Shown in pieces: positions 23,541 to 35,220 of a DNA stretch of 64,000 nucleotides. The position numbers were made by a program, and so were the translations under genes. The DNA is from Liquidambar formosana (Eukaryota; Streptophyta; Magnoliopsida; Saxifragales; Altingiaceae). Each line of letters opens with the position of its first letter. The first letter of the stretch is position 1. The stretch is taken from positions 25,569,607 through 25,633,606 of the forward strand of contig CM077832.1 in NCBI GenBank assembly GCA_039720395.1, in the 5' to 3' direction. The notes under the pieces are model-generated. The model saw only the letters and a program-made list of their open reading frames with translations. It searched no databases and had not been told where the DNA came from.

Positions 23541-24676
23541 TTGACACTATGGGAAAGAGGGTTCCTTACCATCCTTATCGATAATGGGTCCGCATTGAAT
23601 GTATGTCCTCTCAAAACTGCTACAGTCTTGGGTTTGGGACCCACCGATTTCACGCCATCTAGGCAGACCGTAAGAGCTTATGACAACACCTGCCGAGAAT
23701 TAATAGGGGTGGTTACTTTGCCTCTAATTATGGGACCCACTAAATTTAGGGTGGAATTCCAAGTGTTGGATGTGCCGTCATATTTCAACTTGCTATTGGG
23801 CCAACCTTGGATCCATCTTGCTGGGGCTGTGCCATCTTCACTCCATCAAAAGGTGAAGTTTCCTTCTGAAGGAGCCATAGTAACACTCCAAGGGGACTAT
23901 GAGTTGAAGCTCGCAGGGGTGCCTATATATGAAATACAACCAGAATCAGTAGCAATACCACTATCTGGTTTTGACTATGTCCAATGCATTGATAAAGAAC
24001 TTGCGAAAGGTGAGTTAATACCCTTGGACTTTTGCCTTCATGGCAATTTGCATGTCGGTGAAATCATGAGAAGAATGAGTTTCTTTCCAGGTATGGGGCT
24101 AGGACGTCACCAACAAGGGATCCCTTGGTCTATTCAGAGCCATGTTGCCTCATACACTTTTGGGTTAGGATATGAGCCCTCCAGAAATGATCATGTGGAA
24201 ATGCTAAAAAGGAATAAAGAGAAAATAAGAGCCAAAGCCGAGGGAAGGGTGCCAAACCTAAGGATCTCGCCATTGCGACCTACTTTGAATGGTTACTTCA
24301 TCAAAGAAGGGGATGATTTTTTGTATTGTGGGTTTCTAGAACCCACCATTGACCAGGCTACCAAGATCAGAGTCCCGGGATTTGAAATCTTCTTCATCGA
24401 GTGGTATCTAATCACGGCTGAAATGGTGGATGATAAAGCCATTAATGATGAGTTCTGGGAAAAGAAAGAGGAGGACTGGGCCAAGAACCTTGATGCAGGG
24501 GCTATGAATGAAATGTTCCAAGATATGGTCCTCACCTTGGGAGGTTTGACCGTTGAAGAACTCCAGGGTTCGTCCATTAGCCATGCTACCAGGCCATTTC
24601 TCAATTGGTACCTTGAAAGTGGTGTCATTGCGAAGATCCATGAAGAAGAAGACCTTGGCCTACCTAATAGCAATTT
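23541..24676 (+). CDS. pro: Protease and G-patch-like linker, element 3
   Basis: A 378-codon open frame. The protease active site is LIDNGSALNVCPL (about 23580), and LLLGQPWIHLAGA lies near 23810. The tail has SFFPGMGLGRHQQGIP (G-patch-like, about 24100), RISPLRPTLNGYFIKEGDD and VPGFEIFFIEWYLI, and ends in an acidic stretch at the intron donor. The first residues of the frame are out of register: one extra T near 23568 shifts it against the upstream frame. It is unbroken from the active site on. Confidence 0.85.
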
Positions 24677-24841
24677 GTAGGTGTCTTCATTTAGTAATAT
24701 TTCCCTAATTCAATAAGATGTATCTACTCAACTCACTTTGTGGAGTCATAGTGGTGATACAGATTGTTTGTTTTCTTTCTTTGTGTGTCGTTCCTACTAT
24801 TCCTAGTTAATAAAGTGTGCTTTCTCTCTCTATATATGCAG
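24677..24841 (+). other. Ogre-type intron between protease and RT (165 bp)
   Basis: The donor GTAGGT at 24677 overlaps the stop codon of the protease frame. A pyrimidine-rich run (TTTCTCTCTC) precedes the acceptor ATATGCAG ending at 24841. Splicing would restore an open frame into RT. Length and both splice sites correspond to 2772-2940 in element 1. Confidence 0.78.
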
Positions 24842-25790
24842 TGTCTCTTTTCTCTCCTCTATAGATATCTATGGCATGGATATAGATCCTAGGAATGATG
24901 TTCCCCCTGAGCTCGTTGAGCAAAGGAAAAGGGGCGTCACCGAACCTAATATGGAAGAATTGGAATCAATCAACTTAGGGACGAACGAATTGCCAAGAAT
25001 AGTTAAAATTAGGAAAACCCTCTCCCCCGTTGAAAAAGAAAGAATGATCTCCCTCTTAAAAGCCAACATTATGGCTTTTGCATGGTCTTATGAAGACATG
25101 CCTGGTATTGACCCCGATATTGTGCAACACTATATCCCCACAAATTCCTTAAGGAAGACGATAAAGCAGAAACTCAGAAGATTAAAACCAGAATGGGCTC
25201 TAAAAGTAAAAGAGGAGGTAACTAAGCAACTATACGCGGGGTTCCTCTAAGTTGTGGAATATCCCGAGTGGTTGTCAAACATAGTTCTTGTGCCTAAAAA
25301 AGATGGGAAAGTGAAGATGTGTGTTGATTTTCGCAATCTCAATGCCGCGAGCCCTAAGGATGACTTTCCTTTACCCCATATCGACGTGTTGGTGGATAGT
25401 ATAGTGGGACATGCACTCCTCTCCTTTCATAGACAAATTCTTCGGGTATAATTAGATAAAGATGGCACATCAAGACATGAAGAAAACAGCTTTTATCACG
25501 CAATGGGGAACGTACTGTTACAAGATAATGCCTTTTGGCTTGAGAAATGTTGGGGCTACTTACCAAAGAACAACTACGACCTTATTGTATGATATGATCC
25601 ATAAGGAAGTCGAGGTTTATGTCGATGATATGATTGTGAAGTCCATGGATAGAGAAGGGCATTTCAAGGCGCTAGAGAAATTTCTGGAGCGAGCAAAGAA
25701 GTACAATCTCTGTTTAAACCCTCAAAAGGGTGCTTTTGGTGTCACCGCAGGCAAGCTATTAGGGTTCACGATCACCCAGAAGGAGCATCT
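24842..25790 (+). pseudogene. pol: Reverse transcriptase, element 3
   Basis: MDIDPRNDVPPELVEQRKRG opens the conserved linker (24876). VPKKDGKVKMCVDFRNLN, MPFGLRNVGATYQR and YVDDMIVKS (about 25618-25644) are the RT motifs. A TAA at 25248 and a one-base shift near 25428 break it. It ends at about 25785 in KLLGFTITQK, where the RNase H should begin but integrase-side sequence follows directly. Confidence 0.88.
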
Positions 25791-26977
25791 CGTATCGATA
25801 AAAAGACCTTAAGACGGTTGGTGAGTCACTATATACTTTATGGAGGAAAGCTATACCAGAGATCATACGACGGGATCCACCTGCTGTGTGTCACCGAGGA
25901 GGAAACCGAGCATTTGATTAAAAAAATCCATGAAGGAACAGGGGCTCCGCATATGAATGGTTATATGTTGGCTAAGAAAATCATAAGGTTAGGCTATTAT
26001 TGGTCTACCATGGAAAGAGATTTCCACGCACATGTCAAGAAGTGCCATAAATGCCAACTGTTCGCCAGTGGACAACATTTTCCTTCTATGCCTTTAACAA
26101 GCATGTCATCTCCTTGGCCGTTCGCGGTATGGGGGATAGATATCATCGGATAGATCAAGCCAAAGGCATCAAATGGACATGAACACATCCTTGTTGCTAT
26201 CGATTATTTCACTAAGTGGGTGGAAGCAGCATCTTTCAAGACCCTGAATGCCAAAAAGGTAGCGCAGTTCATACAGTACAGCATTATCTATCGATGTGGG
26301 GTATCGCATGAAGTTATCTCAGACAATGGATAGCACTTTCAGAAAGAACCCATAAGCTCTTATAGAGATACAACATAGTTCACCATCTGTCATCACCATA
26401 CCGTCCTCAAACTAGTGGAGCAGTGGAAGTAGCTAACAAGAATATCAAGAAGATACTACAGAAGACTGCAGACTCGTACACAGACTGGCATGAGAAGTTA
26501 CCGTTGGCTTTATGGGGTTACAGAACATCAGTAAGGTCATCAACAGGGGCTACCCCTTACTCTCTAGTCTATAGAATGGAGGCCGTGTTGCCAATTGAAC
26601 TAGAGGTTCCTTCACTAAGGGTTACTATGGAGAGCCAGATAACAGAAGTGGATTGAGTCAAGAGTCGTTATGATGAGTTAGCATTACTAGATGAAAAGCG
26701 GTTAAGGGCGCTATATCATGTGCAGGGGTATCAGCAGAGAGTTGCCAGAGCATTCAACAAGCATGTCAAAGATCGGGGTTTAAAGAAAGGAGATGTAGTG
26801 TTGAAAGAAATCAGAGCTCCAATATTCGATCCGCGAGGGAAATTCAAGCCAAGTTGAGGTGAACCATACATTATCAAAAAGATATTGCCAGCAGGGGTCG
26901 TTCGCCTCATGAATTTAGATGGAATTGAGTTCGCTCGTCCAACTAATTTGGATCAATTAAAGAAATGTCATGTTTGA
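25791..26977 (+). pseudogene. pol: Integrase, element 3
   Basis: It begins at the spacer before integrase (SRIDKKTLRRLVSHYIL), then the zinc-binding part (APHMNGYMLAKKII, KKCHKCQ) and the catalytic acids in WGIDIIG, ISDNG and TSGAVEVANKNIK. The C-terminal domain follows (QRVARAFNKHVKDRGLKKGD, RPTNLDQLKKCHV), ending TGA at 26975-26977. Breaks include stops after WGIDIIG and SDNG, a shift near 26360 and a stop after ITEVD. Both RNase H domains that should precede it are absent. Confidence 0.87.
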
Positions 26978-27055
26978 GGCCTGCTAGGTTGAAAACCTGT
27001 AAGGGCGGCCTAGGAAAAAATTAAGGCATAAGAACTACGTAAGACCTGATTCTCC

Positions 27056-27089
<34 letters not shown>

Positions 27090-27295
27090 AGAAGAAAAAC
27101 AAAAACAAAAAATCATGGAGATACATAGGCAACCCATAAAGTTACTTTGGGTGCGGTCTAAATCAAACAACAAAATCCCAAATTTGATTTATTATTGGCA
27201 ATTCATGCAAAACTGAAATTGATTGACATAGCAATTTATTGATATTAAGTAAAGGAATTATAAAAATGCCATAGATATCCTATTCTATTGAGTCT
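26978..27295. other. Spacer with A run
   Basis: Non-coding stretch between the integrase stop and the end of the antisense gene. It holds a run of about 28 A (27060-27087) followed by purine-rich repeats. Confidence 0.7.
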
Positions 27296-28582
27296 TCAAT
27301 TTTTCTTGGGTTTCTTTGCAGCTTGCTCTTCAGTTTTCTTCTTTTCTTTTTCGAGTCTTCTTTTCTTCCTCAAGTCATGTTCATGAGCTGCTGTCACTGC
27401 TTCCATAACATCTTCTCTGCAAGGTCCAAGCTCATTATTCTTGATAAGTCCAAAAATCCTTTCTCTTCGAGTAGTCTCTCTCTCACCCAAATTGTTTTTT
27501 AACCATTCCCTGTACTCGGGGCTCATCATATATGGACCATCAGTATTTGTAACTTGGGTTAGTGTCAGCTTGCTAGGCCATCGATCCTTCGCCCAAGTCA
27601 CCACAGAAAGACCCGTAAGCACCACAGGATAGTCACCTTTCAAGGAAGTGGGTATGGTTTGCATGGCACCCATCTAACGAAGAACCCTTGAAGGCCAATA
27701 AAAGGAAGTAGACCTCAGTCCTATGAGTCTCACCATGGCACATCCAGAAGTGTGCAGAAGCACCTGTTCACTGTAGCCCCATATGAAGACAAACCACTTG
27801 ATATTCCTCCATGAAAGGGTTTGGAAGTAACCTAGCCAATCCCTCAATGAAAATTTTCCAGGTAGTTCAATGCGGCGAAGATAGTAATGCTGGGGCTTGT
27901 ATGGTGTAATGACAGTGGGTGACAAAAATTTCAGTCTTTCAAGCAACCACATCTGAAGCAGAATGGGGCTACCTCCTAAGGGAATTTTTGGGTCCTCATG
28001 GACTTTATCCAAGCTATCCAAGGTTTCAGCTAGTATCATGGGAATCAAGTTATGGCCCTTGGCAAGGAGAGGAATCAACTCACAGATTTGTAAGGGAACA
28101 CATGGAGTACCAGTTGAAATAAGGAAACGACTAATGAGGCAAAAGGCAAGTGTATGCTTAATAGGAAAGGTAAAATTCAAAATACCTTCGCTATCATAGG
28201 CCAAGAAAGAGGTTTCCAATTTCATCAAATCTACCATGTGCTCTTTTACAAATATAGAGGCGTATTTTTAGTGAATCCCAAGGAAATTGGAGAAAGAAGT
28301 AAAAAAGCTTGGGCGAGGAGTAGGGAGAATAAAAGGACCTACCGGTGAAACTCCATACAACGCGTAGAATTCCTCTATGGTTGGGCACAGTTCTTCATAG
28401 TTGAAGCGAAACATATGAATTTGGGGGTCCCAAAAATATGTAGTAATAGTTAGGAGGTTCGTTTCAAGCTTTACATGCCTCAAGGAAAGCAATGGATCCA
28501 AGCCAAAGCACTTGAACTCAGATTTTGCTTCAGCACTCATAACTCTCAAAAACCCTCCTAAAAATTTGTCTAAAGCCTCCAT
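27296..28582 (-). pseudogene. Antisense DUF7745-like gene of element 3
   Basis: The ATG at 28582 opens exon 1 to 28343, with GLDPLLSLRHVKLETNLLTI and FRFNYEELCPTIEEFYALYG. A donor GTAGGTCC and an acceptor near 28241 (GTAAAAGAG) bound an intron of about 102 bp in phase. Exon 2 has LPLLAKGHNLIPMILAETL-like and LQMWLLERLKF residues. A single TAG at 27673-27671 stands where a glutamine is expected; then WLKNNLGERETTRRERIF and a lysine/arginine-rich tail (RKKRRLEKEKKK...KKPKKN) that looks like a nuclear localisation signal, ending at 27296. The motifs match DUF7745 plant proteins as I recall them. Apart from one nonsense codon it looks complete. Function is unknown. Confidence 0.72.
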
Positions 28583-28630
28583 AATTTCTAATGAATGAAT
28601 ACAAATAGGTTTAGGAACCCTTTGGACATG

Positions 28631-28640
28631 TTTTTATAGG
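28631..28640 (-). promoter_or_regulatory. TATA box of the antisense DUF7745-like gene
   Basis: CCTATAAAAA on the minus strand, about 50 bases upstream of the ATG at 28582. Beyond it lies the GC-rich palindromic block at 30386-30448, originally close but now separated by an inserted Angela LTR. Confidence 0.6.
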
Positions 28641-28727
28641 GGAAAAGTCACAAATCCAAGTTATAGAAGGAGAAAACCCGTTAAAATAGGAAGTTTCCTA
28701 TTTGAAGTGGGATTTTCGTTTCGGGCT

Positions 28728-30383
28728 TGTTAGGATTATGCCCTAGAGCCAATCATAGAGATGATTGTTTAGGGATTAGGAACAATCATTTGATTTCATT
28801 TATGTATGTCACATTTATTATTGATTTAATAAAAGGGCTTATTCTATTATGTTTATATGCATCATTTATATTTACATAATATGTCCATGGAGTTAGAGTT
28901 GAGAATATGGAATTACAAAGAGTTGTAATTTTGAGACTATAGATATATCTCTGTACTAAACTCCTTAAGCATTCCTAGTTGAAGGTTCACTATGATGGAC
29001 AGTAATGAACCATAGGACTAGCACTTGTCAGGTTGACTCTATAGGAGGATAGCTAGTCTCAAGCTATTTGTGTGGAGACACTACAACCAACAAGTGGGTG
29101 CCTATTATAAGAATAGGTACACTGAATGTGACCAAAGATATGAGATAAACTGAATGGAGTTTTATCCTGCCTGTCAATCAGTTTCTCATTGTTATAGTGG
29201 TACAAGTAATCCTTAGACCTGAGACACCATAGTTGCCTTATGCATGTAGCTTTAGAAGTTTGATAACACTAAGTGCAGATCCTATTCAGGGGTCTGCAAA
29301 GGTGTTCATTGGCCCTACTGCTATGTGTATGAAGGCATGTGAGTGATCAACAAGGGATCCATCACTCTCAGGAAAAAGAGAGAGAATGTCTCGTATAGCA
29401 TTCATAATATAACTCATTAAATCCATGGCCATGGTAGGATGAATATGAAAAGAGTTTCATGAGTTCATCAATGAGTTGATATCTATGAATGAGTATAAAG
29501 TAATTGAACTAGGGACTTGACAGACTTCCATGTCCTATTAGTTCAATTGGAGACATTGTGTTGAAGGAAGGATGCAATTGTAACCTATAAACTATAACAA
29601 AAGGGTTCTTTGTAAATGACTATTCACCTCATTAAGGACCACACCATGAGCCATATGCTAGGTGTTACTCATGGTTAGTAGAAGCCCTAATTGATATAAG
29701 TGAGTTATAATCAATTAGGGAATTGGAAGGAGTTCCAATTAGACCCTAAATGGAAAGAGTTCCATTGTGCACACCTCGTGCTATTCCTACTACTTAATGA
29801 TGTGAACCCAATGGGTCACACACTGATCATGCAAGAAGGGCTTTAAAGTCTATGAGAGAAAGGGTTTTAGTGAATAAAGAATAGTTCTTTATAGGCCTAT
29901 TTGTATTTGATACAAATAATAGGGGTTAATGTGCAATTAAGTGTAATTACACATAACCCTATTAGGGTTTCTTCCCCATGGCCAGCCCCCTTTAGTGGGC
30001 TACCTATATAAGTCACACTTATGTGTGACATGGCATAAGAGGCTTGCACAATAAACCCTAGCCGTCCAGCCCCTTGGAGGCTCTCTTCTCTCTCTCTCTT
30101 CTCCACCTCTAGCAACAACAAGGAAGAAGAAAGAAAGGACTTGAAGCTCTAGCTAGGTGTGGATACCGTTGGAGGCAGCACACTTGGGCTGCTCATTCAC
30201 CGCTGTCCGGAATCAAAGCTTGGAGCAAAAAGGAGAAGACAAAAATTCTGTAAGTGTTCTAACCCTCTTTGTAGTTAGGGTTTGATTTTGTGTTATGCAT
30301 AGTTAGATTCATGGGATTGGGAATCGTAGGAAAAATTTTTATATTCCGCACTTCTATTTTTCCCTCTTGTTCGATTCCCAACA
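28728..30383 (+). mobile_element. Angela-like copia solo LTR 1
   Basis: A 1656-bp LTR from TGTTAGGATTATGCCCTAGA to CGATTCCCAACA, flanked by perfect 5-bp duplications gggct (28723-28727 and 30384-30388). A TATA box CTATATAAG is near 30005. The start resembles BARE/Angela LTRs of Ty1/copia. A related copy at 43017 is followed by a tRNA-iMet primer site, which supports copia. It separates the DUF7745-like gene's TATA box from its upstream palindromic block. Confidence 0.9.
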
Positions 30384-30385
30384 GG

Positions 30386-30448
30386 GCTCAGGTGACCACC
30401 CAGGCCTGGGCGGCTAGCCGCCTAGTCCTAGGTGGTCACCCGAGGCCG
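30386..30448. repeat. GC-rich palindromic block upstream of antisense DUF7745-like gene
   Basis: It contains GGTGACCACC, CAGGCCTGGG, GGCGGCTAGCCGCC (a perfect 14-bp palindrome with AGCCGCC, the ERF GCC-box core, on both strands) and GGTGGTCACCCGAGGCC. The same words occur in LTR E (48286-48369) and LTR D (40332-40390). Confidence 0.7.
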
Positions 30449-31319
30449 TTTTCCTATTTTGCCTAGTTTTGCCTATTTTTTACCCTATTTGACCCCTATA
30501 TGGTTGTGTGACCTTGGAAGCTTATTTTAAGCTTATTTTTGCATAAAAACATGAGTAAATCATCACAATGGAATTCCAAAAGTTTCATAAAAGTACCAAA
30601 GAAAGTGTTCAAAGAGAGGTTACAAAGCACAAAGAAGGATGTTTCATTCGTTTACAAGCAAGAGGCTAAGCTAAGCTAATGATCTCCCGCTGTTCTTCTC
30701 TTCCTGCTTGACTCGCCTCTACCACAACCAGCATAAGGAATCCTTTGGGGTGGCATTGGTTGTGGTGGACGTAGTGTGGAGACTAGTTGCAAAGAAAATC
30801 CATTAATAAAAAGGGTAATGTCTTTAGCTCCTATGATTGGAATGAGCAAGGGAATGTCTTACAGTGGGATTTAAACGCCCTTCCAGCACAGAGTTTGCTA
30901 AGCTCATCCTAACAAGGTCCCTCCTTAATCCTTCAGTAAGTTCAAGGCACTCCTATGCATACTCCCTAGGAACCTAAAAAATGAACATGGTTAATAAACG
31001 ATGAAAATAGGTCTTAAGGAAGGTAAGGGCTTAGAGCTTACATTCTCATAGCTCGAGTCGATCCTAGGCACCTCATCGAAAGCGGAGCGAGCAATGTCAG
31101 TCTTCATAAATTCCAATCTATTGCACAGGCTCACTTGCCAATTAAGAACTGGGACAGGTGGTTGTGGAATCCCTTCCGTCTCATAATCATCAGCACCATG
31201 GGTCATGCCCGTGGATGACCCTACTATGGAACTATGTCCACGAGCTCGCCGGCCCTGCAATAAATAATTTGTCTAAGAGGAGTGCTTGTAGAAACCAATA
31301 ATAAAAAGAATGGGATAGA

Positions 31320-33009
31320 TGTTGGGAATCTAACTAGGGAGGAAAACTACAAAGGCGGAATTAAAATTTTCCTACGATTCCCAAACCCATGAATCCGATT
31401 TTGCATAATACAAAAACATAAACCCTAATTACCAAGAGAGTTGGGATTACTTACAGTTGATTAATGTCTTCTCCTTTATGCTCCAAGCTTTGTCTTCTCC
31501 TTTTTGCTCCAAGCTTTGTCTCCGGACAGCGGTGAATGAGCAGCCCAAGTGTGCTGCCTCCAACGGTATCCACACCTAGCTAGAGCTTGAAGTCCTTTCC
31601 TTCTTCTTCCTTATTGTTGCTAGAGGTGGAGAAGAAGGAGAGAGAGAGAGAGCCTCCTATGAATTTCGGCCAGCACTTAGAGGAGTGAATTATCATCCTT
31701 TCATCACATGACATGAGGCTATATATAGCCTCCACATAGGGCCGGCCATAGGGGGACTTCTAACCCTAGTGGAATTTGTGTAATTACTCTTAATTACAGA
31801 ATTGGCCCACTAGTTTGCATCAAATACAAATTAGCCCCTTAAAGAACTTTTCTTTAATCACTTATACCCTTTCTCTCATAGACAATCAAGCTCTCTTAGC
31901 ATGATCAGTGTGTGACCCATTGGGTTCACATCATCAAGTAGTAGGAATAGCACATGTTGTGCCCAATGGAACACTTTCCATTAAAGGGTCTAATTGAAAC
32001 TCCTTTCAATTCCCTAATTGATTATAACTCATTTATATCAATTAGGGCTTCTATTAACCATGAGTAACACCTAGCGTATGACTTATGGTGTGGTCCTTAA
32101 TGAGGTGAATAGTCATTTACAAAGAACCCTTCTGTTATAGTTTATAGGTTACAATTCCATCTTCCATCAACACAATGTCTCCAATTGAACTAATAGGACA
32201 TGGAAGTCTGTCAAGTCCCTAGTTCAATTACTTTATACTCATTCATTAATATCAACTCAATGATGAACTTATGGAAACTCCTTTCCATATTCATTCTACC
32301 ATGGGCCCATGGGTTTAATGAGTTATATTCAATGAATGCTATATGAGACATTCACTCCCTTTTTCCTGAGAGTGATGGATTCCTTGTTAATCACTCACAT
32401 GCCTTCACACACATAGTAGTAGGGCCAATGAACACCCTTACAGACCCCTGAATAGGATCTATACTTAGTGTTATCAAATTTCTAAAGCTACATGCATAAG
32501 ACAACCATGGTGTCTCAAGTCTAAGGATTACTTGTACCACTATAACAATGAGAAACTGATTGACAGGCAGGATAAAACTCCATTCAGTTTATCTCATATC
32601 TTTGGTCACATTCAGTGTACCTATTCTTATAATAGGCACCCACTTGTTGGTTGTAGTGTCTCCACACAAATAACTTGAGACTAGCTATCCTTCTATAGAG
32701 TCAACCTAGCAAGTGCTAGTCCTATGGTTCATTACTGTCCATCATAGTGAACCTTCAACTAGGAATGATTTAGGAGTTTAGTACAGAGATATATTTAGAG
32801 TCTCAAAATTACAACCCTTTGTAATTTCATATTCTCAACTCTAACTCTATGGACATATTATGTAAATATAAATGATGCATATAAACATAATAGAATAATC
32901 CCTTTTATTAAATCAATAATAAAAGTGACATATATAAATGAAATCAATTGATTGTTCCTAATCCCTAAACAATCATCTTTATTATTGACTCTAGGGTATA
33001 ATCCTAACA
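31320..33009 (-). mobile_element. Angela-like copia solo LTR 2, in a PMD intron
   Basis: 1690 bp, starting TGTTAGGATTATACCCTAGA at 33009 and ending at 31320, flanked by perfect duplications ataga (31315-31319 and 33010-33014). It lies within intron 4 of the antisense PMD gene, about ten bases from the donor GTGAGT. It carries a TATA-like TATATATAG near 31715. Confidence 0.9.
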
Positions 33010-34336
33010 ATAGAAACTCACCCCTTAAGGTGGGAAGCCAATGACCCTGGGACGCATCAAGAATTGATTGCAAAAGGTCATATAATCTGCATTGGGCGAG
33101 GTGAACTCCTCAGCGTCCCACCCAGTTAAAGCCTCCATCAATTCATCCCCATCCAAGGAGTCTGTGTGCCTCATGTTCATTGGAGGCAGGACAGGGGTAA
33201 GAGCGGCATCCACACGTCCTTTCACTTGCCTAAGGACGCGCTCTCCCAATTACCAATATCGCCCTTAGTGACCCTCAAAAAGTACCCTCTTCCCAGTCAG
33301 TTCTAAGCAGGACACACACCTCCTGGGTAGCCTAGCTTCCCATAGTCCCCATGGGCTCCATTCTATCTGTTGAAGTTGAAAAAATGATGAGCAAGAAAAT
33401 AAATATGAAAGAAAGAAAGGAATGAGGAAGGTGGATTACCATATCGGCATTCAGACTCGCCAAGTATGCCCTTGCATGGGCATAGTCATGCCTATTGGCG
33501 GCACGCACAGTTATCTTACTAGGAGCATAATTCCTGAGTATTGGCCACTCTTGTATTTCATTGTCTAGTGTGGGGCGGCATAGTCCCAAATACTCATAGT
33601 ACCATATCTGTTAAAATCCAAGAAAGCAGTTAAAATCAAATCAAGTTTGAGAGGAACTTAAAAATTAAACATTTTTATTTACCTCTCAAACAAATGGTAG
33701 CCCACCAAAGTTCTTGGAAACCCCTCGGGACATGTCAGACATAGATCTGTACATCGTGGCCAGTGCTGCTCTTCCCCAGTTGTACCTCCCAATCTTGTGA
33801 ACATCCACCATGCAAGCAAGACAGCCCAGTTGTGCCATGTCATTGGCACCAACAAAGAGAATGCAAGAGAGCATGTAAATTAGGAAAGCCCTAGCCAAAC
33901 ACTCGGGATCCACTCCCACACCTTCTTCTTGGCTGGCAAAGTTTTCAAATAACCATGTTCGCCTAACACCGCGTGAGCTTGCCTCAATGTCCATCCCCAA
34001 CATAGACAGGAGGTAGTCACCATCCGTGTTGGCATCCCCATAATATGCCAACCTCTTTCCCTTGAGGCTTAGGTCGGTGATGATTGAAAAATCTTTGGGA
34101 GTCATGGTCATCTCCCCAAAACTAAAGTGAAAGGTGTTGGTGATATCCCACCATAACTCAGCTAAGGCAAATAGGGCTTGCCTGTCCCATTGTTCATTCC
34201 ATAAGGAGTCAAGGAACCAACCAAAACCTGCCTTTTTAATAATTTCTCTTGCAGTAGGTTGGGTGTACTCCATGTGTTTCCACCACCCAATGAGGTTCTT
34301 TATGGAAGACCTTGTGCATAGGTCTTGGAAGTTGGG

Positions 34337-34954
34337 CTAATTAAGAGAATTACTCATCTAGTTAGTGTAAAAATTATGGGCAGACATTAATAATTGGCTT
34401 TTCAAAAGCTAAGTCTTTTAGTTCATGAACAAGTAAACTTTGCTTTAAAAGTTTATGAAAACACTGGCTTTGTTCTTCAAACTCATGAGCATTGGTAAAC
34501 CATGCACTTCAAGACCATGAAAACATAGATTTTTCAAAAGAAATAATAAACAAACTTTGTTTTCCAAAGCGGTTTTTTAAGGAAAAAATAAGCAAACCTT
34601 GTTCATGAAAACATTGGTTTTTCAAAAATATAGCAAACTTTGTTTTTCAAACTTCATGAAAATGTTTGATTTTGTTCCTAAAATCAATTAGAAATGAATG
34701 CCTATGATTTTGCCTTGCAATGCACATCAGTTTTACAAAGATTGGATGAATTTTCATCACTCAAGCATTTTATCAAACACTTGGTGGGCACTATTCACCA
34801 AGCTTTGCAATTGAATTCTTTCCACATCCAATCCTTGCCAAAATCAATGGGCATTGCAAACATTGCTAGGAATAATCATAGAGAGTTCATGGGAATGCAT
34901 TTCAACCAACAAAAATGAAAATTTCAAAGAAAAGTTTAAGTTAGGTAAGCCTAC
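34337..34954 (-). other. Intron 1 of the PMD gene
   Basis: Bounded by donor GTAGGC (34954) and an acceptor TTAATTAG (34337). It is rich in repeated words such as TTCATGAAAAC and AAACTTTG (34430-34660) and has no coding signal. Confidence 0.6.
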
Positions 34955-35220
34955 CTCTTGCTTGGAATGAAGAAAGGAGAGATGATTCTTTGGATCTAGG
35001 AGCAATTTCCCTTGAGGAACATCATATCTTGGAGCTTTGTATCTACTCTTTGAATCAAGGAATGGATACTTTGAAGTGGGAGCTTCATTGGAATCCATAG
35101 TGGATGAACAAGCTTATGTTAAGCAAAAATGGGTTTAATGGGTTTTTGATTTGCAAAATGCTGCAAAATTGTTGTTTTTGATGTGAAATTGGGTGCTAAT
35201 GATGCTATTTCATGTATATG

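Larger units (their letters stand above)
30676..35098 (-). pseudogene. Antisense plant mobile domain (PMD) gene of element 3
   Basis: Seven exons can be traced: 35098-34955, 34336-33683, 33607-33440, 33366-33013 (approximate end), 31254-31042, 30973-30863 and about 30785-30676. Exons 1, 2, 3, 5 and 6 are whole numbers of codons and most introns have good GT-AG ends. Exon 2 has the PMD core (EIIKKAGFGWFLDSLW, ALAELWWDITNTFHFSFGE, MTMTPKDFSIITDLSLKG), and exon 3 has IWYYEYLG and YAPSKITVRAANRHDY. The C-terminus is proline-rich and basic. Nonsense codons lie in exon 2 (TGA 33688-33686, tryptophan expected), exon 4 (at least two) and exon 6. PMD proteins include MAIN/MAIL1 of Arabidopsis; PMDs also occur in transposons. 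Intron 4 holds an Angela LTR, and solo LTR C lies in the 5' untranslated region. Confidence 0.8.

Noticed and set aside
34694..34918. 74-codon plus-strand frame
   Set aside because: It lies in intron 1 and over exon 1 of the PMD gene on the other strand; no recognisable motif.
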